Shown here: piece after piece, positions 1 through 6,962 of the stretch
Numbering within the stretch: position 1 is the first letter of the stretch
Layout: every line of letters starts with the position of its first letter
Assembly (NCBI GenBank): GCA_947245315.1
Contig: CAMXNV010000078.1
Span: 1 to 9,402 of the forward strand
Direction: 5' to 3'
From: an uncultured Oscillibacter sp.
GTDB lineage: Bacteria > Bacillota > Clostridia > Oscillospirales > Oscillospiraceae
Length of the DNA stretch: 9,402 bases
The notes under the pieces: model-generated
Told to the model about the DNA's origin: nothing
The model's input: only the letters and a program-made list of their open reading frames with translations
The model's database searches: none
Program-made: the position numbers and the translations under genes

Positions 1-7
1 CGGCCCG

Positions 8-131
8 TTTTCTCGTTTTCTTCTGGAAGAAAAGGAGAAAATGGGGGGTGCATTGGACCAGCCATCGCTGGTTGCCAAGCTCCCCCGCCCGCCAGGGCGA
101 GCAAAAGCCCCCTCTTCCTTTGGAAAAGGAA
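8..131. repeat. Run of four small hairpins upstream of the alaS promoter
   Basis: This gene-free stretch holds four separate inverted repeats. They are a 16-bp arm pair with one mismatch and a 2-nt loop (8-23 with 26-41), ACCAGC/GCTGGT (57-62 with 67-72), CGCCC/GGGCG (around 86-100) and TTCCTTT/AAAGGAA (115-121 with 125-131). None is followed by a good T-run on the plus strand, so none is a convincing terminator, although the first may be the worn end of an upstream gene's terminator. No coding signal with a ribosome binding site is seen. The stretch resembles the palindrome-rich intergenic spacers common in this bacterial group; that comparison is from memory. Confidence 0.45.
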
Positions 132-149
132 AAATCTCAATTCTCCGTA

Positions 150-177
150 TTGACAAACGCCGTGAATCCGTTATAAT
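150..177 (+). promoter_or_regulatory. Sigma-A-type promoter of the T-box/alaS transcript
   Basis: A perfect -35 box TTGACA (150-155) and a perfect -10 box TATAAT (172-177) are separated by 16 bp. Transcription would start near 184, just ahead of the T-box leader. This is the strongest promoter-like sequence in the window, as expected for an aminoacyl-tRNA synthetase gene whose output is set downstream by a riboswitch. Confidence 0.88.
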
Positions 178-183
178 AACACT

Positions 184-411
184 GTTCAAAAGGCGAAACG
201 CCGTGAAAAAGCCAGCCGCGCGAAACGGTTCCTCAGCGAGAGGGGGATGGTGCAAGCCCCTCGTCCACGCCGCAAGGCCGCCACTTTGGAGCGGTCCGCG
301 AGGAGCGGAACGGCTCATCCCCGTTACCGGATGGCTTGAGATGTCCCCCATGGGGGATAATCAGGGTGGTACCGCGATGCTTCGCCCCTGACGCTGTCAG
401 GGGCGTTTTTT
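184..411 (+). promoter_or_regulatory. T-box riboswitch leader, tRNA-Ala responsive
   Basis: This is a transcriptional-attenuation T-box. The conserved T-box AGGGTGGTACCGCG lies at 363-376. The antiterminator can be drawn exactly: TCAGGG (361-366) pairs with CCCTGA (386-391), a 7-nt bulge TGGTACC (367-373) follows, and GCGA (374-377) pairs with TCGC (382-385). The bulge's TGGT would bind the 3' end of uncharged tRNA, and its last T pairs with discriminator A, which tRNA-Ala has. The best specifier is GCC at 280-282, followed by the usual purine, which reads alanine. A GGTG distal-loop motif lies near 249-252, and a stem II-like hairpin TCCGC/GCGGA at 295-309. Uncharged tRNA-Ala should favour the antiterminator and switch on the genes downstream. 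The element class is certain; the specifier position is inferred by pattern, not by folding. Confidence 0.93.
383..411 (+). terminator. T-box intrinsic terminator
   Basis: A perfect 10-bp stem, CGCCCCTGAC (383-392) with GTCAGGGGCG (396-405), has a GCT loop and is followed by six T's (406-411). Its 5' arm contains the bases 383-391 that the antiterminator uses, so the two folds exclude each other. This is the OFF state of the riboswitch. It ends only about 6 nt before the ribosome binding site of the 141-aa gene, so that gene is also under its control. Confidence 0.95.
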
Positions 412-430
412 GTACGGAGAGGAGGGACAA

Positions 431-856
431 ATGAAAAATTTCCAGAACTATACCCCGGAAAAGTACGGCGGCCCGGAATACCGGCCGGTGGAAGAGGGAA
501 TCTATCAGGGGAAAAATCCCTACTGGCGGCCGGGCTTCGGCCAGGAGACCATCTATGTCACCTCCCTGTCCTTCGAGATGGAACCGGACCGCTACGGCGA
601 GGAGGGCGGCTGCCCCCAGGACATCACCCAAGTCCCCTTTGAGGACATCCTGGACAACTACTCCGTCTACGTCACCGACTTCTACGACGAGCTGAACCAA
701 GCCAGCGCGGCGACCTGCTGCCAGGAGTTCGGCTCCGGCGACATTCAGGACATCCGAAACCTGCGCGGCCTAATCGGCAAGCGGTTCTACGCCGTGCCCT
801 GTGAGCTGGATGACCCGGAGGGCGGCGGCTCTGAGTACAAGATTGTCATTGAATAA
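431..856 (+). CDS. Uncharacterised 141-aa protein between the T-box and alaS
   Basis: I do not recognise this protein. The ATG at 431 is chosen because a strong GGAGAGGAGGG ribosome binding site ends a few bases upstream; a TTG at 410 in the same frame lies inside the terminator T-run and is rejected. The product is acidic and rich in Tyr, Gly and Glu, with a Pro/Tyr/Gly-rich first 40 residues, a central segment from about residue 55 to 95 that may be helical, and a CC pair near residue 97. It has no signal peptide or membrane segment, so it is probably cytosolic. It lies directly behind the T-box terminator and ends 31 nt before alaS, with no convincing promoter between, so it should be induced by alanine-tRNA starvation together with alaS. 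Its role is unknown. It is too long and too poor in alanine runs to be a leader peptide. Confidence 0.8.
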   Translation: MKNFQNYTPEKYGGPEYRPVEEGIYQGKNPYWRPGFGQETIYVTSLSFEMEPDRYGEEGGCPQDITQVPFEDILDNYSVYVTDFYDELNQASAATCCQEFGSGDIQDIRNLRGLIGKRFYAVPCELDDPEGGGSEYKIVIE

Positions 857-887
857 CATGTGAATTATATTTTAGGAGGTAATCCCC

Positions 888-3533
<2,646 letters not shown>

Positions 3534-3540
3534 AAGTTTT

Positions 3541-3613
3541 CGCCCGCCTTTTTCAAAAGGCGGCGGGGGTCCAGGGGGCGGCGCCCCCTGGATGCGAAGG
3601 CAGTGCCTTCGCA
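3541..3613. repeat. Three adjacent palindromic hairpins between alaS and the next gene
   Basis: Three hairpins fill the spacer. They are CCGCCTTTT/AAAAGGCGG (3544-3552 with 3555-3563), TCCAGGGGGC/GCCCCCTGGA (3570-3579 with 3583-3592, loop GGC) and TGCGAAGGC/GCCTTCGCA (3593-3601 with 3605-3613, loop AGT). All arms pair perfectly. There is no T-run, only an A-run, so this is not a classic intrinsic terminator for alaS. It could slow RNA decay from the 3' end or act as a weak transcription barrier. The block looks like a dispersed intergenic palindromic element; I cannot count copies outside this window. The third hairpin ends 5 nt before the next gene's ribosome binding site and could affect its translation. 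Confidence 0.75.
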
Positions 3614-3629
3614 CAAAAAAGGAGAGGCC

Positions 3630-4322
3630 ATGCCGGTATACCGAAGCAAGCCCGTTAAGCAAAGGCTGATTGCCATGATGGCGGAGCGCTTCCCCGATTT
3701 CCCCTTCACCTACGAGTGGCAGAATACCTTCGGCTTCGTCCGCCAAAACGAAGGCCGCCTCTACGACTACCTGCTGATCGGCCGGAGCTTCGAGGAGCGC
3801 TGTCAATCCGGCTGGCAGGGCTGCCTGGATATCGCCCCGCCGGGCCGGGGCTATAACCCGGCCTGGTCCGCCTGGACCACCCGAGACCCGTGGCGGCGGA
3901 CGGCGTGGCAGAAGGTGAGCTGTGAGGCCGTCCTCTACCAGCAGGACAAAACCGCCTTCCTGGACGAAGCCCTGGAGCGGCTGGCCGAGAACATCGAGCA
4001 GCAGATTCTGCCCCTCTACGAATCCATCTTCCCTAAATTGCCCTCCTCAGAGCTGACCCGCTGGCAGGCCCTAGCGGAGCAGATCCTGCCCCAACTGGAA
4101 ACCCTGTCCCAGACGGACCCGGAGGGCTGGGAGACCCTGCGGCGGTGGCAGAAAGCCGCCGCCCGGAGCAAGACCCTCCGCGAAGAGCCGCCGGAGAGGA
4201 TGGCCCGCTGGCAGGAGGAAATCGCGGAAATCCCGGGCTTTCAGGGGGAGTGGGACCGCTCTCCCATCCTCCGGGGGCACGTCTTCAACTGGTTCACCCA
4301 TGCCCTGGGGGTGCATCCATAA
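3630..4322 (+). CDS. Uncharacterised 230-aa protein
   Basis: I do not recognise the family. The ATG at 3630 is chosen because AAAGGAGAGG (3618-3627) sits just upstream; an in-frame GTG at 3603 lies inside a hairpin loop and is rejected. The first 110 residues are rich in aromatic residues and look globular, with alternating aromatic and charged positions (FTYEW, FGFVRQ, YDYLLIGR, then a Trp-rich stretch near 65-95). The rest, about 110-225, is predicted mostly helical, with heptad-like Leu/Glu/Arg repeats around 110-140 and again 165-205. There is no signal peptide or membrane segment. It starts a same-strand gene run that continues with the cupin gene 24 nt downstream. Function is open. Confidence 0.85.
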   Translation: MPVYRSKPVKQRLIAMMAERFPDFPFTYEWQNTFGFVRQNEGRLYDYLLIGRSFEERCQSGWQGCLDIAPPGRGYNPAWSAWTTRDPWRRTAWQKVSCEAVLYQQDKTAFLDEALERLAENIEQQILPLYESIFPKLPSSELTRWQALAEQILPQLETLSQTDPEGWETLRRWQKAAARSKTLREEPPERMARWQEEIAEIPGFQGEWDRSPILRGHVFNWFTHALGVHP

Positions 4323-4346
4323 AATTCAAAAAAGGAGAAACCGCAC

Positions 4347-4685
4347 ATGCTGATCGACTTCGACAAACTGGAGCCCACCGTCATCCCCCACATGCGGGGC
4401 GGCGAGAAGGAAGCCCGCCTGAGAATGTACAACGACTCCCTGAATAAGGTCATGCGGGGCCGCCTGGTCCCCGGGGCCACCATCGGCATGCATACCCACG
4501 AGACCAGCAGCGAGATCATCTACATCCTCTCCGGCAAGGGAAAAATCCTCTACGACGACGGCTGCGAGCCCTTGGAGGCGGGGAGCTGCCACTACTGCCC
4601 CAAGGGCCACGCCCACAGCCTGATGAACGACAGCCCCGAGGGCGGGGAGGACCTGCGCTTCTTCGCCGTGGTGCCGGAGCAGTGA
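4347..4685 (+). CDS. Small single-domain cupin protein
   Basis: This 112-aa protein is a minimal cupin_2 beta-barrel. Motif 1 runs from G43 to G63, with H49, H51 and E56 as metal ligands. Motif 2 is an exact match to the family pattern, from G79 through P85 and G87 to H90 and N94. The four expected metal ligands are all present, so the barrel should bind a divalent metal. Cupins of this size may be isomerases, dioxygenases or ligand-binding proteins, and the sequence does not say which. AAAGGAG (4331-4337) lies 9 nt before the ATG. Its stop codon overlaps the next gene's GTG start, pointing to translational coupling with that unknown protein. Confidence 0.92.
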   Translation: MLIDFDKLEPTVIPHMRGGEKEARLRMYNDSLNKVMRGRLVPGATIGMHTHETSSEIIYILSGKGKILYDDGCEPLEAGSCHYCPKGHAHSLMNDSPEGGEDLRFFAVVPEQ

Positions 4686-5236
4686 GCACCCGGGAAGACC
4701 TTTGCCGCCTCCGGGAGCTGGAGATAGATCTTTCTTCCATCGGCCTGAATTGGGGCGGCGAATTCATCCCCTATTTCTGCACCCCGGAGGGCGCGGAGCA
4801 CGTGGGCTCCATCGGCTGCGACGGCGTGCATTTCGTCCTCCTGCCGGGGGACGAGCGGGTCTTCTGCGTGAACCCGGCCATGGGGGAGGAGGGGACCTAC
4901 GTCCTGCCGATGGGGGCGGAGCTCCGGGAATTCCTCTCCTTTCTGCTGTACTGCCGGGACGCCAACCCCCTGAGCCAAATCTGGTGGATGACGGAGGAGC
5001 GGTTCCGCGGGCTCCTGGAGGAGGACCGCGCGGCCAGGGAAGCCGGGGACCTGCCGGAGCTGTACGCGGCCAAGGACACCGCCCTGGCGGCCATCGCGGA
5101 GGCGTTCGGCCTGGAGCCCCGGGACCCCTTCGAGAGGGTCAAGGCGCTGCAAAGGGCCTTTGACCCGGCCGGCCTGGTCTTTACCAGCGAGTATTACGAC
5201 GTCCTGGGATTGGACCCTCCGGGGAGTCCCGCGTGA
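4682..5236 (+). CDS. Uncharacterised 184-aa protein coupled to the cupin gene
   Basis: The start is a GTG whose last bases form the cupin stop (GTGA overlap), with only a weak GGAG upstream; no later in-frame ATG leaves a sensible protein. Residues about 25-110 carry a pattern I recall from unnamed Firmicutes proteins: an FCTPEGAE-like strand, then GCDGVHFVLLPG, FCVNPAMGEEGTYVLP, and ELREFLSFLL followed by a QIWWM segment. The last 70 residues are helical. There are no membrane segments or signal peptide. The strand-strand-helix order could suit an SMI1/KNR4-like fold, but I see no decisive motif and do not assign one. Its stop also overlaps an unused GTG of the next frame. Confidence 0.82.
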   Translation: MSTREDLCRLRELEIDLSSIGLNWGGEFIPYFCTPEGAEHVGSIGCDGVHFVLLPGDERVFCVNPAMGEEGTYVLPMGAELREFLSFLLYCRDANPLSQIWWMTEERFRGLLEEDRAAREAGDLPELYAAKDTALAAIAEAFGLEPRDPFERVKALQRAFDPAGLVFTSEYYDVLGLDPPGSPA

Positions 5237-5256
5237 CGTCGGGAGGAGAAACTGCC

Positions 5257-5430
5257 ATGCTGCCCAAGGACCCTGTAATCCTGCTGAGCTATATCAACAC
5301 CAAGCTCCGAGACGAGTACCCCAGCCTGGCCGAGCTCTGCGCCGCCCTGGACGCGGACCGGGCGGCCCTGGAGGATGCGCTGGCGGCGCTGGAGTACCGC
5401 TATGATCCCAAGCAAAATCAATTTATCTGA
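5257..5430 (+). CDS. DUF4250 family small protein
   Basis: This 57-aa protein matches what I recall of DUF4250 almost end to end. It begins MLPKDPVILLSYINTKLRDE, then has a Leu/Ala-rich helix around an acidic core (26-48), and ends in the tyrosine and NQF tail typical of the family. The ATG at 5257, with GGGAGGAG (5241-5248) 8 nt upstream, is preferred over a GTG at 5233, because family members begin at this Met-Leu-Pro-Lys. The function of DUF4250 is unknown. The small, largely helical, charged form suggests a protein-binding or nucleic-acid-binding adaptor, but that is a guess. It lies 20 nt after the previous gene and 17 nt before the HIT gene, so the three are very likely co-transcribed. 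Confidence 0.9.
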   Translation: MLPKDPVILLSYINTKLRDEYPSLAELCAALDADRAALEDALAALEYRYDPKQNQFI

Positions 5431-5447
5431 AAAGGAGGAAGTTCACC

Positions 5448-5786
5448 ATGTCCGACTGCCTATTCTGTAAGATTGCCGCCGGGGAGATTCCCAGCAGCAA
5501 GGTCTACGAGGACGAGCTTTGCTACGCCTTCTACGACATCGCCCCCCAGGCGCCCACCCACTTCCTGGTGATCCCCAAGACCCATATCGGCTCCGTCTCG
5601 GAGATCGCTCCGGAGAACAGCGGCGTCGTGGCCCACATCTTTGAGGTCATCGCCAAGCTGGCCAAGGAGCTGAACCTGGAGAGCTACCGCGTGGTCTCCA
5701 ACATCGGCGAGCAGGCGGGCCAGAGCGTGTTCCACCTGCACTTCCATGTCCTCTCCGGCCGGGATATGACTTGGCCTCCGGGCTGA
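5448..5786 (+). CDS. HIT (histidine triad) family hydrolase, HINT type
   Basis: HINT proteins hydrolyse adenosine phosphoramidates and aminoacyl-adenylates in the cytosol. The 112-aa length is typical. The catalytic triad reads H96-L-H98-F-H100, with upstream S93 and Q92 in the usual place. The N-terminal C4 and C7, with H46, fit the zinc site of many bacterial HINTs. The C-terminal GRDMTWPPG is the standard family ending, so the protein is complete. The start has a strong AAAGGAGG (5431-5438). It is the last gene of the same-strand run beginning after alaS. A link to alanine charging is an attractive idea, because HINTs can hydrolyse aminoacyl-AMP released by synthetases, but it is inference. 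Confidence 0.96.
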   Translation: MSDCLFCKIAAGEIPSSKVYEDELCYAFYDIAPQAPTHFLVIPKTHIGSVSEIAPENSGVVAHIFEVIAKLAKELNLESYRVVSNIGEQAGQSVFHLHFHVLSGRDMTWPPG

Positions 5787-5787
5787 T

Positions 5788-5838
5788 CGGCCCTTTTGGA
5801 GAGGTTCCGCATGCCCGCGGGGAACAGCAAAAGGCCCG
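5788..5838. repeat. Long imperfect hairpin after the HIT gene
   Basis: Beginning 2 nt after the HIT stop, an outer arm pair of 11 nt (5788-5798 with 5828-5838) has one C-C mismatch. An inner arm pair GTTCC/GGAAC (5804-5808 with 5821-5825) completes a structure of about 51 nt. It is followed by GC-rich sequence, not by T's, so it is not an intrinsic terminator by itself. It may protect the 3' end of the message or be a decayed repeat. Confidence 0.5.
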
Positions 5839-5875
5839 GCGGGGCGGGAGATGAAAAAACGAAATGAGACAGCAA

Positions 5876-5911
5876 AGAAGTGCGCCATGGCCGATGGCGC
5901 ACTTCTCTTTT
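5876..5911 (+). terminator. Intrinsic terminator of the HIT gene run
   Basis: A perfect 13-bp stem, AGAAGTGCGCCAT (5876-5888) with ATGGCGCACTTCT (5894-5906), has a GGCCG loop and is followed by CTTTT. It is the best-formed terminator after the HIT gene. A-rich bases on the 5' side give it some ability to work on the minus strand too, where it lies beyond the HxlR gene, so it may serve both convergent transcripts. Confidence 0.85.
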
Positions 5912-5919
5912 GCCGGAAT

Positions 5920-5952
5920 AGGGGGCGGTCCTCAGAGGGCCCCTCTTTTTTT
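5920..5952 (+). terminator. Second, weaker terminator-like hairpin
   Basis: A short stem, AGGGG (5920-5924) with CCCCT (5940-5944), or alternatively AGAGG/CCTCT (5934-5938 with 5942-5946), runs straight into seven T's (5946-5952). The stem is weak but the T-run is the longest in the window. It probably backs up the stronger hairpin 10-40 nt upstream, insulating the minus-strand regulator gene from read-through. Confidence 0.55.
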
Positions 5953-5984
5953 AAAGCTTCTGCCAAAACGTGATTAGCGGACTG

Positions 5985-6365
5985 TCAGCCGGGATTGTAA
6001 TCGCACCCCTGGCAGTGGGCCATGGTATTGCTATAGTCCTCTCTGCGGTAGAGACCCGCCCATTGACAGATGCTCTGGAGAATCGGGACGACGGACCGGC
6101 CCTTGTCCGTCAGGGAATACTCCACCCGGGGCGGGATTTCATCATAGGAGGCCCGGCTCACCATCTGGGCGGCCAACAGCTCCTTCAGCGCCGCCGCCAG
6201 CACGGCATCCGTGATGTTTCCCATCTCCTTCCGCAGCTGGCTGTAGCGCAGCACCTCCTTGGCCGCCAGGACGCAGAGAATCCGGGACTTCCATTTGCCG
6301 CCGAACACCTCCAGCCCGTATTCCAGGGGACAGCGGATGTCTTTTTCCAGCTTTGCCTGATACAT
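5985..6365 (-). CDS. HxlR-family winged-helix transcriptional regulator
   Basis: This 126-aa DNA-binding protein has the HxlR layout: CPLEYGLEVFGGKWK (12-26), a helix-turn-helix region at about 40-68, and the wing with PPRVEYSLTDKG (78-89). The start at 6365 is preferred over an ATG at 6431, because AGAGGTG lies 7 nt before it and family members begin shortly before the conserved Cys. HxlR regulators act as dimers, often sensing electrophiles, disulfide stress or aldehydes through an N-terminal cysteine; C12 sits where the reactive Cys of YodB/HypR types lies. An extra pair, C118 and C121, in a CxxC near the C-terminus is less usual and could add redox or metal sensing. It is divergent from the flavin-barrel gene, its likely target. 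Confidence 0.93.
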   Translation of the reverse strand: MYQAKLEKDIRCPLEYGLEVFGGKWKSRILCVLAAKEVLRYSQLRKEMGNITDAVLAAALKELLAAQMVSRASYDEIPPRVEYSLTDKGRSVVPILQSICQWAGLYRREDYSNTMAHCQGCDYNPG

Positions 6366-6385
6366 GCCGATCACCTCTTGAAGCC

Positions 6386-6414
6386 AGTATAGCGCCTGGG
6401 CCGTCCGGAGGCAA
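6386..6414 (-). promoter_or_regulatory. Possible promoter of the HxlR-type regulator gene
   Basis: Read on the minus strand, TTGCCT (6414-6409) and TATACT (6391-6386) are 17 bp apart. Transcription would begin near 6379, leaving a very short leader that starts at the ribosome binding site. The boxes are good but the short leader lowers confidence. Confidence 0.45.
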
Positions 6415-6429
6415 GTCACTATGAAAAAC

Positions 6430-6484
6430 ATGAGCGGCTCATAAATTTGCGGATATCTTTACGGAGGCAGTCTGAGCGGCTACA
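6430..6484. promoter_or_regulatory. Candidate operator pair for the HxlR-type regulator
   Basis: Site 1 is a perfect palindrome, ATGAGC-G-GCTCAT (6430-6442). Site 2 repeats its core TGAGCGGCT at 6473-6481, with a degenerate right half, and overlaps the -10 box of the flavin-barrel gene. The start-to-start distance of the 9-bp repeat is 42 bp, four turns of DNA, so both sites face the same way. Binding at site 2 would block the plus-strand promoter. Assignment to the neighbouring regulator is inferred from position. Confidence 0.6.
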
Positions 6485-6486
6485 AT
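6458..6486 (+). promoter_or_regulatory. Possible promoter of the flavin-barrel gene
   Basis: TTTACG (6458-6463) and TACAAT (6481-6486) are spaced by 17 bp, giving a start near 6493 and a leader of about 45 nt. The -10 box matches five of six consensus bases, the -35 box four of six. A weak promoter with an overlapping repeat fits a repressible gene. Confidence 0.55.
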
Positions 6487-6537
6487 TCGGTTCAAAGGGC
6501 GGGCGGGTCCCGCGATTTTAAAAGGAGGCGTTCAACA

Positions 6538-6930
6538 ATGAACCTGAACGAAAATGTGAGAAAGCTCCTCAAGGAGCAGATGTGGTATCTGGCCACCTAT
6601 GACCAGGAGCCCAACGCCGTCCCCGTGGCCTTCAAGGATGTGACCGAGGAAGGCAATCTGCTGGTGGGCGACGTGTTCTTGGAGACCACGCTGGAAAACC
6701 TTCGGAAGAACGGCAGGATCGCCGTCTCCGCCAGCAACGGGAGCACCCTGGAGGGCTACCAGATCAAGGGCACCGCCCGGTACGTCACTGAGGGCCCGGT
6801 GGTGGAGACCTTCAAGCAGATGGTGGAGACGATGTTCAAGGGCGCCGCCACGGCCAAGGGCGCGCTGGTTATCACGCCGGAGCGGGTCATCGTCACCACC
6901 CCCGGCCCGGACAACAAGAAGGAGCTTTAA
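6538..6930 (+). CDS. Pyridoxamine 5'-phosphate oxidase-like split-barrel protein
   Basis: This 130-aa protein has the compact PNPOx-like, FMN-binding split-barrel form. The signs are an N-terminal helix (about 1-13), a strand ending in WYLATYDQEPNAVPVAF (17-33), a second strand with LLVGDVF (41-47), a TLENLRKNGRIAVSAS segment (51-66) and a YQIKGTARYV strand (75-84). Small members bind FMN, F420 or haem, or act as flavin reductases; true pyridoxamine oxidase is longer, so vitamin B6 synthesis is unlikely. The start has AAAGGAGG (6521-6528). Divergence from an HxlR regulator is a common layout for redox- or electrophile-responsive flavoproteins, so a detoxification or flavin-redox role is plausible but unproven. 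Confidence 0.9.
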   Translation: MNLNENVRKLLKEQMWYLATYDQEPNAVPVAFKDVTEEGNLLVGDVFLETTLENLRKNGRIAVSASNGSTLEGYQIKGTARYVTEGPVVETFKQMVETMFKGAATAKGALVITPERVIVTTPGPDNKKEL

Positions 6931-6936
6931 TACGCG

Positions 6937-6962
6937 GGCGGCCCCTGCCGGGGCCGCCTCTT
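6937..6962. terminator. Shared hairpin between two convergent genes
   Basis: A perfect 9-bp stem, GGCGGCCCC (6937-6945) with GGGGCCGCC (6950-6958), has a TGCC loop. It is followed by only TCTT on the plus strand and lacks a T-run on the minus strand. It lies between the flavin-barrel gene and the end of the XRE-type gene, and the minus-strand stop codon overlaps its trailing T's. It is probably a weak terminator or pause that limits convergent read-through. Confidence 0.6.

Noticed and set aside
41..391. Open frame of 116 codons over the T-box leader
   Set aside because: It runs through the promoter, stem I and antiterminator. Its apparent start has a purine-rich upstream stretch by chance, and its composition is low-complexity. 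The RNA element explains this DNA.
843..871. Promoter-like TTGTCA, 17-bp gap, TATATT just before alaS
   Set aside because: The boxes are good, but transcription would begin near 877-878, inside the AGGAGGT site, and the message would lose its ribosome binding site. It is more likely chance in the only AT-rich spot there.
3541..3613. Reading the three palindromes as a short CRISPR array
   Set aside because: The three units differ in sequence, there is no constant repeat with spacers, and no cas gene is nearby.
5970..6392. A 140-codon plus-strand open frame opposite the HxlR-type gene
   Set aside because: It is the antisense shadow of a gene with clear family motifs, and it has no ribosome binding site.
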